Assembly: GCF_003718735.1 (NCBI RefSeq)
Contig: NZ_CP033460.1
Coordinates: forward strand, 372,001-436,000
Reading direction: 5' to 3'
DNA from: Staphylococcus debuckii
Lineage (GTDB): Bacteria; Bacillota; Bacilli; Staphylococcales; Staphylococcaceae
DNA: 64,000 nucleotides
A program made the position numbers and the translations under genes. The notes below the pieces were generated by a model that worked only from the letters and a program-made list of their open reading frames with translations, was not told the DNA's origin and searched no databases. This document shows positions 1-9,194 of this stretch, piece after piece (the stretch's first letter is position 1; each line of letters opens with the position of its first letter).

Positions 1-426
1 TATTTAGATGCGATTATCGGATTGCCAGCAAACTTATTCTTTGGAACAAGTATCCCAACTTCTATCTTGGTGTTTAAAAAATGCCGTAAAGCAGACGATG
101 ATGTACTATTTATTGATGCTTCTCAATCATTTGAAAAAGGTAAAAACCAAAACCATTTAACAGATGAAGACGTCGATAAAATTGTTGAAACTTACCGAAA
201 TAGAGAAGAAATAGAGAAGTTCAGTCACAAAGCATCACTAGAAGAAATCGAAGAAAATGACTATAACCTAAACATTCCACGATACGTCGATACTTTCGAA
301 GAAGAAGAACCAGTTGATTTAGATCAAGTTCAAAAAGATATTGCCAACATCGATAAAGAAATTGCCCAACTTGAAGAAGAAATCAACGGTTATCTTAAAG
401 AATTGGGAGTGTATAAGAATGAGTGA
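1..426 (+). CDS. hsdM: Type I restriction-modification DNA methyltransferase subunit (HsdM), C-terminal part
   Basis: The reading frame is open from the first base of the window, so the N-terminal methyltransferase core lies outside it. The visible 141 codons begin with the end of the N6-adenine methylase fold (NLFFGTSIPTSILVFKK, followed by VLFIDAS) and finish in an acidic helical tail rich in Glu and Lys that in this family contacts HsdS. HsdM supplies S-adenosylmethionine-dependent adenine methylation in the M2S or R2M2S complex. The stop codon overlaps the hsdS start at 419, which indicates translational coupling. Because hsdS downstream is disrupted, the complex may not be functional in this strain. 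Family assignment is confident; sequence specificity cannot be read. Confidence 0.9.
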   Translation, partial: YLDAIIGLPANLFFGTSIPTSILVFKKCRKADDDVLFIDASQSFEKGKNQNHLTDEDVDKIVETYRNREEIEKFSHKASLEEIEENDYNLNIPRYVDTFEEEEPVDLDQVQKDIANIDKEIAQLEEEINGYLKELGVYKNE

Positions 427-1636
427 GGATAAACAACAAAAGAGAAACGTTCCTGAATTACGCTTTCCAGAGTTTAGTGGAGAGTGGGAGGAGAAAAGAA
501 CTGATGAATTATTTTCAACAATTTCCGATAAAAATCATGATGGAAATCTAGCACCTTTATCAGCAACTCAAGATAGAGGAATGGTATTACGTGAGGAGTT
601 GGATAAAAATATACAATTTAAAACTGAGAGCTTGAAAAATTATAAAAAAACTTTACCAGGTGACTTTATTATTAGTCTACGTTCATTTCAGGGTGGGTTT
701 GAATACAACAGTTTATTAGGTTTAGTAAGTCCGGCGTATACTGTATTAAGAAAAAAATAATGTGAATATAAACGAAGAATTTTTTAAATATTTTTTAAAA
801 GAGAAAAATTCATAAAAAAATTAGATTCTATGATTTATGGTATTAGAGATGGTAAATCAATAAGTTTTAAAGACTTTTCTTCATTTAAAATTAATTTCCC
901 ATTGTTAAGTGAACAACAAAAAATTGGAACTTTTTTCAGTAAGTTAGATCGACAAATTGAACTGGAAGAGAAGAAATTAGCATTATTAGAAGAACAGAAG
1001 AAGGGCTATATGCAAAAGATATTCTCTCAAGAATTGCGATTTAAAGATGAGAATGGAAATGATTATCCAGAGTGGGAAGAGAAGAAGTTGGGAGAAGTTG
1101 TAAAATTATTAAAAGGGAATAATCAAGATACTGATTTACCTGTTATGACTATCTCAGCTAAAAGAGGATGGCTTAACCAAGAAGAGCGTTTTTCACAAGT
1201 GATTGCTGGAAATAGCTTAAAAAAATATACAGAGTTAAGACGGGGAGACTTATCATACAATAAAGGAAATTCTAAAGTTGCCAAATATGGAATAGTTTAT
1301 AAATTGCCTATTGAGAAAGCGTTAGTTCCAAATGTGTATAAAAGTTTTCGTGCTTTAGACAATGTTGATGAAAATTATCTAGAAAAATATTTTCATAGTA
1401 AAATTTTAGACAAACAATTAAGAACTAAAATTACTTCTACTGCACGTATGGATGGATTACTTAACATTAGTGATAATGAATTTTTCAATATCATATTAAA
1501 ATTACCTTTCCTAAATGAACAAAGAAAAATCGGAACTTTTTTCGAAAAGTTAGATCAACAAATTGAACTTGAAGAGAAAAAATTAGAATTGTTAGAAGAC
1601 CAGAAGAAGAGCTTTTTACAGAAGATGTATATATAA
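419..1636 (+). pseudogene. hsdS: Type I restriction-modification specificity subunit (HsdS), frame-shifted
   Basis: HsdS gives a type I R-M complex its DNA target. The gene starts at 419 (MSEDKQQ, overlapping the hsdM stop). The first target-recognition domain reads in frame to a TAA at 758, just after a run of seven A (751-757). The frame shifted by one base stays open to about 812 with plausible HsdS sequence (NVNINEEFFKYFLKEKN). The original frame then resumes and runs to 1636 with the second recognition domain. Two compensating indels in or near A-runs therefore explain the break. The conserved repeat GTFFxKLDxQIELEEKKL occurs twice (near 930-1010 and 1530-1610), as in intact HsdS, where the two copies pair into a coiled coil. 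Phase variation or homopolymer sequencing error are alternatives to true inactivation. Confidence 0.82.
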
Positions 1637-1785
1637 CTTTTGGTAACGGTCTATTATATAAATAAAATATAAGGATATCACATCTAAAAACATTTTTTAT
1701 ATAATTAGAATTTGGCTATAATTTGCTGGTAATATACAGACTAAAAAAGAGTGTTAATATAAATGTCTAGGTATTTAATATTAAT

Positions 1786-1826
1786 AAAAAAATGACTCAT
1801 TTAGTTCTTTAAATGAGTCATTTTTT
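1786..1826. terminator. Bidirectional intrinsic terminator between hsdS and the sorbitol operon
   Basis: A near-perfect inverted repeat (AAAAAATGACTCATTTA and its complement) with a short loop has A-runs on one side and T-runs on the other. It can end transcription from both convergent units. Confidence 0.8.
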
Positions 1827-1829
1827 GGA

Positions 1830-2180
1830 TTATTTTATTGTTATTTTGCTTCCGACATCTATATTAGGAATTTCTGTATCTTCTAAATATAATGTTCCTG
1901 ATTGTTCCGCTTCTGTACTACCATCAAATTTCAATGTAATATGACCTAAGTTATTTAAATTTTTATTTACTGCATTACCAACTTTAGTAATCTCAAAAGT
2001 TTGATCATCAATAATTAATTTATTTGTTTCTGTAATATCTTCTTCAACAGGATTAACGTTAATAATATAACAATAATCTTCTAATTCTGCTGGGGCGTTA
2101 CTGCCGAATAGAATTACCATTTTTTCTTCAGCAAATGCATTTGCATCTTGTCCTAAATTAATAACTTCAGTTTGGTACAT
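1830..2180 (-). CDS. srlB: PTS glucitol/sorbitol-specific enzyme IIA
   Basis: This 116-residue protein matches the SrlB/GutB family in length and sequence (MYQTEVINLG, KMVILFGSNAPAELEDYC, NLGHITLKFDG). The IIA protein takes phosphate from HPr and passes it to the IIB domain of SrlE during sorbitol uptake. It is the last gene of the operon and has a good ribosome site (AAAGGAG). In E. coli SrlB the phosphorylated residue is His43, in the segment CFIHCH. Here the aligned segment is CYIINV, so that histidine is absent; the only histidine in the protein is the one in NLGHIT. Either another residue carries phosphate or the protein is impaired. Confidence 0.88.
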   Translation of the reverse strand: MYQTEVINLGQDANAFAEEKMVILFGSNAPAELEDYCYIINVNPVEEDITETNKLIIDDQTFEITKVGNAVNKNLNNLGHITLKFDGSTEAEQSGTLYLEDTEIPNIDVGSKITIK

Positions 2181-2224
2181 AATTATGACTCCTTTATATC
2201 TTTTTATTTATTTTGAGCAAGTAA

Positions 2225-3244
2225 TTATTTATATAATCCGAAACTTGCTAACCAAGCAACGAATACCCTAGGTACACCATTTAAAAATCTTGAATAGAGA
2301 ACGGAAGGTACACCTACTTCAATTGTTTTTGTTTCTGCTTCTGCCAATCCTAAACCAACAGGAATAAAGTCGGCCGCATTCTGTGTATTGATTGCAAATA
2401 AAGCAGGTAAAGCTAAGTTAGGCGGGATATTTCCTTTTCCGATTTCAACGCCGATTAGTGTTCCTAGTACTTGCCCGATTACTCCGCCAGGCCCTAGTAA
2501 TGGGCTTAAGAAAGGCAAGGAACAAATAAAGCCGATTGCCATTAATCCCCAAATATTTCCTGCTAATGGTGACATTACTTTAGCGAACAAATCTCCTATA
2601 CCGGATCCTTGAATAATTCCAATTAATAGTGCTACAAATCCCATGAATGGAATAACAGTAAAGAGCATAGTTTCTACTGCATCTCTAGCAGCTTGGTAAA
2701 ATGTATTAATAACCTTACCTGCTGCTAAACCGATTTTTGTTAATATACTTTTATTTTCTTGTTCAGCACGTGTTTCCATGATTTTTTTATCTTTAGAGTA
2801 TTTAGGTGTGCTTTCATTTTCTTTTTTATCTGACTCTTTCGTAGCAACAATTGCATCATCGTTCTCTGTAGATTCTTCAGAAACTGGAGAAACTTGTTCA
2901 ACCCCTACGTTAGAAACATAAATATCTTCAGTAATATATTGTCTTAAAGGACCACTTTTTCCTGTTGCCATAATATTGATTGTTGGAATTCCTTTTTTAG
3001 GATAAATACCACATCTTAACGTTCCACCGCAATCAATAATTACTGCCATGATTTCTTCTTCAGGAACAGAGGTTTCGAAGCCGTTGACAGTTTCTGCACC
3101 TGTAATATCAGCAATTTTGTCTACAATTTCAGGACGATGGCCACCAGTGATATAAACAAGTTTATTTTTTTCGCCGGATACTCCAATAGTTAATGGTCCT
3201 CCAAAACCACCAGAACCTTTTACAATTTTAACTTTTTCATTCAT
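2225..3244 (-). CDS. srlE: PTS glucitol/sorbitol-specific enzyme IIBC2
   Basis: A 339-residue fusion of the IIB domain (about residues 1-110) and the second membrane half of the transporter (about 180-339), joined by an acidic, charged linker. The IIB part contains the expected cysteine-bearing segment DCGGTLRCGIYP (Cys72 and Cys78), the phosphate-accepting region. The C-terminal half is hydrophobic with the family motif LPFLSPLLGPGG. Together with SrlA it forms the membrane channel that imports and phosphorylates sorbitol. It lies 11 bp after srlA and 44 bp before srlB, in the same operon. No defects are seen. Confidence 0.92.
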   Translation of the reverse strand: MNEKVKIVKGSGGFGGPLTIGVSGEKNKLVYITGGHRPEIVDKIADITGAETVNGFETSVPEEEIMAVIIDCGGTLRCGIYPKKGIPTINIMATGKSGPLRQYITEDIYVSNVGVEQVSPVSEESTENDDAIVATKESDKKENESTPKYSKDKKIMETRAEQENKSILTKIGLAAGKVINTFYQAARDAVETMLFTVIPFMGFVALLIGIIQGSGIGDLFAKVMSPLAGNIWGLMAIGFICSLPFLSPLLGPGGVIGQVLGTLIGVEIGKGNIPPNLALPALFAINTQNAADFIPVGLGLAEAETKTIEVGVPSVLYSRFLNGVPRVFVAWLASFGLYK

Positions 3245-3255
3245 AGTAGCTCACC

Positions 3256-3807
3256 TTATCCTTCCATTTTAACTTCAGTACTCAATTTTACGTTTTGTTG
3301 TTTTTCTACATAGCTTGTTGTAAAGTCTGTAATCCAACCGCCAATGAAGTTCATAACTAAACCAACAAGTAAGTAACGAACAGCTAAATCTGCTGTTGGT
3401 AACCCTAACTTTTCAATACCATGAGCGATTCCTAAGAAAATAAATAATTCGGCCGGGTTGATATGTGGGAAAATACCATTACTTGTATGTGCGAATTGCG
3501 CAGCAGAAGCAAAATAGCTTGGTTTGTATTTTTCAGGCATGAATCTTCCTAATGAGTGAACCATTGGATTAGCTAACATAAATGATCCTAAAAATGGTAA
3601 AACTAAATATCTCATTAGTGGGTTTCTAGATGACTTTGTAGCAATAGCATTAATACGTTCTTCACCAATTAATTGGATTAACGTATTCATAGCAATTAAT
3701 AACATTAACACTAAAGGCACAATAGAACCCATCCAGTCAATAAATGTGTCTGCTCCTGTTTGGAATAATTTGATAAAACCTTCAGCGAATTTAACGATGT
3801 AATCCAT
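3256..3807 (-). CDS. srlA: PTS glucitol/sorbitol-specific enzyme IIC
   Basis: A 183-residue integral membrane protein with about four hydrophobic segments, including the conserved stretches NTLIQLIGEERI, PFLGSFMLANPMVHSLGRF and SNGIFPHINPAELF typical of SrlA. It forms the sorbitol permease with the IIC2 half of SrlE. The start overlaps the end of srlM by 17 bp and has an AAAGGGG ribosome site, so translation is probably coupled. The size is normal for the family. Confidence 0.92.
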   Translation of the reverse strand: MDYIVKFAEGFIKLFQTGADTFIDWMGSIVPLVLMLLIAMNTLIQLIGEERINAIATKSSRNPLMRYLVLPFLGSFMLANPMVHSLGRFMPEKYKPSYFASAAQFAHTSNGIFPHINPAELFIFLGIAHGIEKLGLPTADLAVRYLLVGLVMNFIGGWITDFTTSYVEKQQNVKLSTEVKMEG

Positions 3808-4264
3808 TTTTTAATCCCCTTTCGTTTTTGAATAAACGATTTACTTTATTTACTACCTTCATAATAGGAGAAGGTATTTTTTCGATTGTGCCACCATTTT
3901 GAATAACATTGAATGTGTGTTGGGCATCTAATATAGCTTTAATTAGTAATTTATTGTAATTAGTTAAATCTGTATCTTTAAGCTTTTTAATTTTTTTGCC
4001 CTCTAGGCCTTTAAGTTTTTTAATTTTAGAAAAAACAGTAACCCCTTGCATATAGCGTGCATCTTCTATTTCGTTTTTATTATTGAGTTGCAATAAAACA
4101 AGTGTTCCAGCTTTGAAGATAGAGGGACGTCTTCCGATTGCTACTCTGCCTTTAGAACGTAATTCTGTATAATGCTTGGTAAAATGTTTGATCTGTAAAA
4201 ATCCTAAGCCGTATTGAATTACAAAACCAACAGCAGCTAAAATAATTAACATAATAATAAACAT
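3791..4264 (-). CDS. srlM: Glucitol operon activator protein GutM
   Basis: A 157-residue protein with one N-terminal membrane segment (residues 2-20) followed by a basic cytoplasmic domain containing SKGRVAIGRRPSIFKAGTLVLL, as in the GutM family. GutM activates sorbitol operon expression in enteric bacteria. In Firmicutes it is regularly encoded beside the PRD regulator and the sorbitol PTS, as here. It starts right after the regulator stop codon, using a GAGGG ribosome site that overlaps that stop. Confidence 0.85.
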   Translation of the reverse strand: MFIIMLIILAAVGFVIQYGLGFLQIKHFTKHYTELRSKGRVAIGRRPSIFKAGTLVLLQLNNKNEIEDARYMQGVTVFSKIKKLKGLEGKKIKKLKDTDLTNYNKLLIKAILDAQHTFNVIQNGGTIEKIPSPIMKVVNKVNRLFKNERGLKNGLHR

Positions 4265-4266
4265 GG

Positions 4267-6153
4267 TTAATCCCTCATTTCTTCGTTTAATAAATATACA
4301 AAATCCTCAAAATCAGTATGACTTGTGATTTTCTTTGTTAAATACGTATTCTTTGTAATACTTAATACTTCTTCGTAGATTCTGATTAATAAAGCTTCAT
4401 TATTTATAGTTTTTGGAGTAGCAATTAATATAACAATTTTTAATTCAGGATAATTTTTGACTGGTTTATCCAATAAAGCTACTTTGATTTGAATTCCTCC
4501 CATTGAATGGGTAGCGTGAGGAAAACCAACAGCTTTATTTACTGTAGATTTTAATTTCTCACGCTCAATAATTGTTTCGCCGAATTTACTATTCACGCGC
4601 TTTTCATTAATCATTTCTGAAGCTAAAAACTGAATAACTGAATAATAGTTGTCGATGTCTGATAAATGATAAAAGTCACGTTCATTAATAAAATCTAAAA
4701 TTACGCTTCTATTAAAGACTTCTTTATTGTTAATATTTTTATAAATCAAAAATTGTTCAATACGTAATTTGAATTGTTTTTCATTAAAGACATTATCAAT
4801 ATATAAAATTTTATTGAATAAGCGATTTAGTGGTTGAGTAGTAATAATAAAATCGTATTCGGATTCTACGATACTCAAATCAACTTTCTCAATAACTTCA
4901 ATGGATATATCTTTTCCAAATATTTTATATAAATAACTAGAAAGTAATTTGATAGTACTTAATCCGCCATCTGTATAAATCCCTATATTTTTCATATCTG
5001 AAAATCGTTGTTCTAATTGTTCTAGATAAACACTGAAGTAGATTGTTAAGAATCCTAGTTCAGGTTTTGAAATAGATAAACCTGTATATTCAGTGATGTT
5101 ATCACCTAAAATTTTTGAAAGTTCAAAGGCAAATGGAAATTGATTATCCATTTCAGCAGAAACATTATTTTCTAACTTAATATTAAAGATCAATCTATTA
5201 ATAAGGTGTTTGATGTGAAGTTTAATATCTTTGTTAAATAAATCTTTATCTATCTGAATATCGAAATACTTTTTAACATCTTTTATGGTCTTATTGATTA
5301 TTTGCATAATGAGTTTTTCATCTGATTCATTAATTATTTCTTCCATTAGTGATGCTCTTCTTCCTAAAAGTTGAGCAGCTATAAGTAGGAGTTCATAATT
5401 TGAATTACTATTTACATAATATTGGGATATATACGTATTTAGAAAACTCAGAACATTAAATTCATTGGATTTAAAAATAGTAGTATCAGTTTTTTTAAAG
5501 CTATCTTTTTCAATAAATTTATGATTATTTAGTCTAAGTAATGTAACTTTTATTGCATTTAATAGATTGAAAAAAGTTTGGTAGTCTAGGTTCATATTGT
5601 TTCTGAGAGTCTCTAACTCTTCGTGTAAAAGTTGAGGTAATTCTTCCTCTTTGAGAATTCCCGGTAACTTTTCTATTGTAAACTTTCTAATATAAATTTC
5701 TTTTCCTTTTAGGGAAATGCCAACATTGGGTTTTCCTATGATTTGTAAATTGTAGTCTTTTATTTTTTCTTTAAGTTCTTTTATTAATGTATTAAGTGCA
5801 GTTCTGCTTAAATATAGTTTTTCACTCAAGTCATCAATAAGAGAGATATCGTTTGTGATTAACTCATAGAACAATTTTCCTAAACGGTTTGTCAAAATAC
5901 TTTCAGTATCATTATTTAAAAAGTTATTATTATTTAATTCGCTCCAAAATTTTTGATCATCCATAATAGTTAGAACTAAAAGAGAATCTCTTTTTCTAAT
6001 AGAAAAAACACCCTCGAATTCTCGATTGATTTGTTTAATATAATTTGTAATTGTTTTTTCTGATATCTCTAATTCAATGGCAACTTTATCCATTGGTAAA
6101 TTCGATTTTAATAAAAGTTTAATCAATTTAAGGTGTTTTGAACTTAGCGGCAT
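4267..6153 (-). CDS. PRD-containing PTS-dependent transcriptional regulator of the sorbitol operon
   Basis: A 628-residue regulator of the BglG/MtlR/GutR type. It has an N-terminal helix-turn-helix (about residues 5-60), a second winged-helix region, two PTS-regulation domains (about 190-400), an EIIB-like segment (IGIYTDGGLSTIKLL, about 395-480) and a C-terminal EIIA-like domain (about 490-628). The segment GFPHATHSMGG in the EIIA-like part carries the likely phosphorylated histidine. The EIIB-like loop lacks the usual cysteine. Such proteins sense PTS activity through phosphorylation and activate the adjacent operon. The gene lies between srlD and srlM in the same direction, so it is most likely the dedicated sorbitol activator. 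Confidence 0.88.
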   Translation of the reverse strand: MPLSSKHLKLIKLLLKSNLPMDKVAIELEISEKTITNYIKQINREFEGVFSIRKRDSLLVLTIMDDQKFWSELNNNNFLNNDTESILTNRLGKLFYELITNDISLIDDLSEKLYLSRTALNTLIKELKEKIKDYNLQIIGKPNVGISLKGKEIYIRKFTIEKLPGILKEEELPQLLHEELETLRNNMNLDYQTFFNLLNAIKVTLLRLNNHKFIEKDSFKKTDTTIFKSNEFNVLSFLNTYISQYYVNSNSNYELLLIAAQLLGRRASLMEEIINESDEKLIMQIINKTIKDVKKYFDIQIDKDLFNKDIKLHIKHLINRLIFNIKLENNVSAEMDNQFPFAFELSKILGDNITEYTGLSISKPELGFLTIYFSVYLEQLEQRFSDMKNIGIYTDGGLSTIKLLSSYLYKIFGKDISIEVIEKVDLSIVESEYDFIITTQPLNRLFNKILYIDNVFNEKQFKLRIEQFLIYKNINNKEVFNRSVILDFINERDFYHLSDIDNYYSVIQFLASEMINEKRVNSKFGETIIEREKLKSTVNKAVGFPHATHSMGGIQIKVALLDKPVKNYPELKIVILIATPKTINNEALLIRIYEEVLSITKNTYLTKKITSHTDFEDFVYLLNEEMRD

Positions 6154-6179
6154 ATTATACCCCCTCTATTTATTGGGGA

Positions 6180-6974
6180 TTAACCTCTTGATTTACCGCC
6201 TGAAATATTAATAGTAGTTCCAGTGATATAACTTGATTTGTTTGAGCTTAAATAGCAAACTAAATCAGCAATGTCGGTTAATTTTCCTACTCTTCTTAAA
6301 GGAATAGACTTAGAATAATCCCCGTTTAATTTTTCTACTGTGGTATTTCTGCTATAGGCTAAAGCATTTTCGTATTCTGGAGTTCTTAAACCTGTTTCTT
6401 CAATTATTCCTGGGGCAATAGCTACTACGTTGATATTGAATTTTCCTAATTCTTTTGCCCAGCTTCTTGTTAAGCCAATGAGTGCAGCTTTTGTTCCAGA
6501 GTATAGACTTTGTCCTTCTGAACCTTCTTGTCCTGCCTCACTTGAAACATTGATAATAGTGCCTGAGTTGTTTTCAATGAAATGTTCAGCAACTGATTGG
6601 CTAAACCAAATTGGCCCTTTTAAATTTACAGCAAACATTAAATCTAAATCTTTTTCGTTTATTTCGTATTCAGGTTTTTCTTTTTTAGAATCAGTTAGTA
6701 ATCGTGGTAAATTGATACCTGCATTATTCACTAGAACATCGATTTTGTTCTCGTTTTGAATGACTTTTTTTACAGTTTTTGAAACATTTTCTTTGTTGGT
6801 TACATCTGTTTGGATAAAATGATAGTTATTATGAGACAAATCACTACCATTAATATCTGCGTTATAAACTACGGCTCCGTTATCTAGCAGCTCTTTTACA
6901 ATGACGTTTCCAATTCCTGAACTTCCGCCTGTTACTATAATTACTTTATCTTCAATTTCTAACCAATTTGACAT
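6180..6974 (-). CDS. srlD: Sorbitol-6-phosphate 2-dehydrogenase (SDR family)
   Basis: A short-chain dehydrogenase of 264 residues, starting at the ATG at 6974. The GGAGG ribosome site sits 8 bp before it, while the longer open frame would place that site inside the gene. It has the NAD-binding TGGSSGIG motif near the N-terminus, NNAG, and the catalytic YSGTK (YxxxK) pattern. As the first gene of a sorbitol PTS operon, it most likely oxidises sorbitol 6-phosphate to fructose 6-phosphate. It is separated by 26 bp from the regulator. Substrate is inferred from context; the SDR family itself is certain. Confidence 0.88.
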   Translation of the reverse strand: MSNWLEIEDKVIIVTGGSSGIGNVIVKELLDNGAVVYNADINGSDLSHNNYHFIQTDVTNKENVSKTVKKVIQNENKIDVLVNNAGINLPRLLTDSKKEKPEYEINEKDLDLMFAVNLKGPIWFSQSVAEHFIENNSGTIINVSSEAGQEGSEGQSLYSGTKAALIGLTRSWAKELGKFNINVVAIAPGIIEETGLRTPEYENALAYSRNTTVEKLNGDYSKSIPLRRVGKLTDIADLVCYLSSNKSSYITGTTINISGGKSRG

Positions 6975-7014
6975 ATGACTGACCTCCAATTAATTTCTTT
7001 AATTACATCTTAAA

Positions 7015-7028
7015 ATAAAGCGCTTTCA
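7015..7028 (-). promoter_or_regulatory. cre-like catabolite-control site upstream of the sorbitol operon
   Basis: Read on the minus strand the site is TGAAAGCGCTTTAT. It fits the CcpA consensus TGWNANCGNTNWCA at all but the last two positions and is about 40 bp upstream of the srlD start. It implies glucose repression of sorbitol use. The rest of the 355-bp gap between srlD and the divergent gene at 7330 is AT-rich, with no other clear signal. Confidence 0.6.
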
Positions 7029-7329
7029 TAATTAATTCACCTTTATGTGAGGATTGAAGAAATTGAGTGCATTAATTAATAGTGTTTAAAGAGAGGTCTT
7101 ATTTTCTTTATCAGCAAATTTAATTTTAACATGCATATTGCAACGTAATATTAGTAATTTTTGAAAGTAGAAAGAATAATGATTTGTAATTTGTATAATA
7201 TATAAGAAAAAGGAACGTATTTCTTTTAAAGAGTTAATTATATATGCAAAAGGCACTGATATTATTAATACATTTTAAGTATAATCAAATTATAAAATTT
7301 GAAACTAAATAAAAAGAAGAAGGTGCAAC

Positions 7330-7869
7330 ATGAAAGAACAAGCAAGTTTTGCTCAGTGTTTTGGGTTATTTTGGAAAAATTATTTTAATTTTAAAGGGTG
7401 TACAACAAGAAGAGAGTATTGGTATACCATAGCTTGGTTAGCCATTTTAACGATACCAGTTATGTTAGTAGGTTTATTTGGTTTTATTACTTTTTCGACA
7501 GGGATATCGCTGATATTTGGTGGAGTTTTATTTATTCCTATGTTAACATTGCTCATTAGAAGATTTCACGATAATGGAAAGTCTATGCTGCTACCGATAC
7601 TATTTATAGTGATGTCAATGACAATACCCTATTTACCTGATTTAACATTTAATCAATTTGGAACAGATAATGTTAGTTTTTTATCATTTTTCTTATTGAT
7701 TTGTCATGTTTCTTTTATCCCTGTCACTATGGGCTTAGGAATATACATCTTTGTAATTACTTTATTTCCAAGTAAGATTGAAAAAAATAAATATCGCAAA
7801 AATATAATGATTAATAAACCCTTAGAAGAAAAATCTAAAGTTACTCCATTTTCAAAAACACTTGAATAG
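7330..7869 (+). CDS. DUF805 family membrane protein
   Basis: A 179-residue integral membrane protein with four hydrophobic segments. The N-terminal FWKNYFNFKGCTTRREYW and the internal LIRRFHDNGKS are the conserved signatures of the DUF805 (YhaH-like) family, whose function is not established. It has a good ribosome site (GAAGAAGGTG), stands alone, and is followed by a strong terminator at 7888-7921. The lysine-rich cytoplasmic C-terminus is unremarkable. Confidence 0.85.
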   Translation: MKEQASFAQCFGLFWKNYFNFKGCTTRREYWYTIAWLAILTIPVMLVGLFGFITFSTGISLIFGGVLFIPMLTLLIRRFHDNGKSMLLPILFIVMSMTIPYLPDLTFNQFGTDNVSFLSFFLLICHVSFIPVTMGLGIYIFVITLFPSKIEKNKYRKNIMINKPLEEKSKVTPFSKTLE

Positions 7870-7887
7870 TTTAGTGGAAAAATAATA

Positions 7888-7921
7888 AAGAACCGTCTCA
7901 TAACAAAATGAGATGGTTCTT
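7888..7921. terminator. Bidirectional intrinsic terminator between convergent genes
   Basis: The arms AAGAACCGTCTCAT and ATGAGATGGTTCTT flank a short loop, between the DUF805 gene and the convergent mscS-like gene. Confidence 0.8.
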
Positions 7922-7938
7922 CTATTTATACAATACAA

Positions 7939-8868
7939 TCATTTCTCTTTCGGCCACTCCAAAATATCCAATCGTATTTTTTCTCCAATGAGTTCAATAT
8001 TATTATCTCTTGTCAGATACGGTAATATTTTTTCATTCAAATCAGATTTAACGGTACTTCCATCCGAGTAGTAAGCGGGGAAGTAGCAACTTATAATAAT
8101 CATATCGTTCTCTACGAGTAGCTTAGTTTTGGCTTCGAGAGAGCCTTTGAAGAGAGAGATTTCCGCTTCTATCTCACTCAATTTTTCCACTGAATAGTTT
8201 CCTTTAAATTCCTCAACATAGTCAGCCACCACTTTATCGCATACGCGTTTCGCACTTTGCCAATCGCTATCCACGGTCAAATGATAATTGACTTCGTGCC
8301 AATTAATCTGAGTCAAGTTTGCATAATTGATCAGTGACTTTTCCAGCAATACATGGTTCGGAATATTAATGACTTTCCCAGTAGGCGACTCGGTTGATAG
8401 CCCGGCTGCACGTTCAGCTAATTTAAAATGCAGTGGCGAGATTTTAATCACATCCCCAATATGCCCATCTATTTCTACTCGGTCATACAAGCGAAAGAGC
8501 CGCTTATTTAATAGAAGCACCCATGCCACAAGTTCTACAGCTAACTTCTTTACCGAAAAAACTACGAGTGCCGCAAATAGCAAGACAATTACCATTAATG
8601 AATTCATCGCATTAATCCAAGTAGCGGATAGCAAGATAATCGCAATGACGATGATACTGTTCTTAATAGATTTACGTAAAAACCGATAAATCTTAAGGTC
8701 AGAGGCATACTTCTTTAAAAAACGTTGGATAATGAGATGTATCCAAATGGAAATTAAAATAATTAAGACGGTGAAAATAACTTTATGAGAAAGATTCGAC
8801 GGATCATTGACGCTGCTTTCGATATTTTTAAATAACGAGTGGATGAAATGCTTAATTTGTTCGTCCAT
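7939..8868 (-). CDS. MscS-family mechanosensitive ion channel
   Basis: A 309-residue protein with three N-terminal hydrophobic segments (about residues 28-48, 65-85 and 88-115), followed by a soluble beta domain with LYDRVEIDGHIGDVIKI, the signature of the MscS middle domain. The C-terminal mixed domain is complete. MscS channels open under membrane tension and release solutes after hypo-osmotic shock. The first segment follows a short amphipathic helix. The ribosome site is AAAGGAG. It stands alone between two terminators. The ion selectivity and tension threshold cannot be read. Confidence 0.88.
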   Translation of the reverse strand: MDEQIKHFIHSLFKNIESSVNDPSNLSHKVIFTVLIILISIWIHLIIQRFLKKYASDLKIYRFLRKSIKNSIIVIAIILLSATWINAMNSLMVIVLLFAALVVFSVKKLAVELVAWVLLLNKRLFRLYDRVEIDGHIGDVIKISPLHFKLAERAAGLSTESPTGKVINIPNHVLLEKSLINYANLTQINWHEVNYHLTVDSDWQSAKRVCDKVVADYVEEFKGNYSVEKLSEIEAEISLFKGSLEAKTKLLVENDMIIISCYFPAYYSDGSTVKSDLNEKILPYLTRDNNIELIGEKIRLDILEWPKEK

Positions 8869-8994
8869 ACTGATATGCTCCTTTCTGCAGATGTTGGGAT
8901 AGAAACATGCAATTTACAATTAAACGAAGTATATCAGATGGTGAAATATTATACAAAATAATCCTCTTGGTGTATAAGCTAAGAAATTAATGAA

Positions 8995-9033
8995 AAAACA
9001 CTCCCTCAAATGAATCGAGGAAGTGCTTTTTTT
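8995..9033. terminator. Intrinsic terminator
   Basis: CACTCCCTC and GAGGAAGTG form a stem with one mismatch. Flanking A and T runs let it act in either direction, mainly for the small minus-strand gene that ends at 9036. Confidence 0.65.
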
Positions 9034-9035
9034 CA

Positions 9036-9194
9036 TTAATAAATGATTCTATTGATTTTTAAGTCCTTGATGTCGAAAATTTTAGGATTATGTTTAACAC
9101 CGTAGTAGTATAAATTCTTCGCAATACTTTGCGCGAGTCGATTATCATAATGTTTTCCTTTATATACGATTTCAAATTTGTCGAGTCCAAGCAT
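9036..9194 (-). CDS. Small conserved-looking protein of unknown function (52 aa)
   Basis: A 52-codon frame starting MLGLDKFEIVYKGKHYDNR and ending NRIIY. I chose the ATG at 9194 because AAGGAG lies about 9 bp upstream; the frame could extend seven codons further. The gene is followed directly by a terminator, which supports expression. I do not recognise a family. The protein is basic and soluble, with no membrane segment. A 10-bp palindrome GAAACGTTTC lies about 55 bp upstream (9250-9259) and may be a regulator site. The 300-bp gap up to 9498 otherwise shows only AT-rich sequence and a weak hairpin (CACTAAT/ATTAGTG near 9330). Confidence 0.6.
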   Translation of the reverse strand: MLGLDKFEIVYKGKHYDNRLAQSIAKNLYYYGVKHNPKIFDIKDLKINRIIY

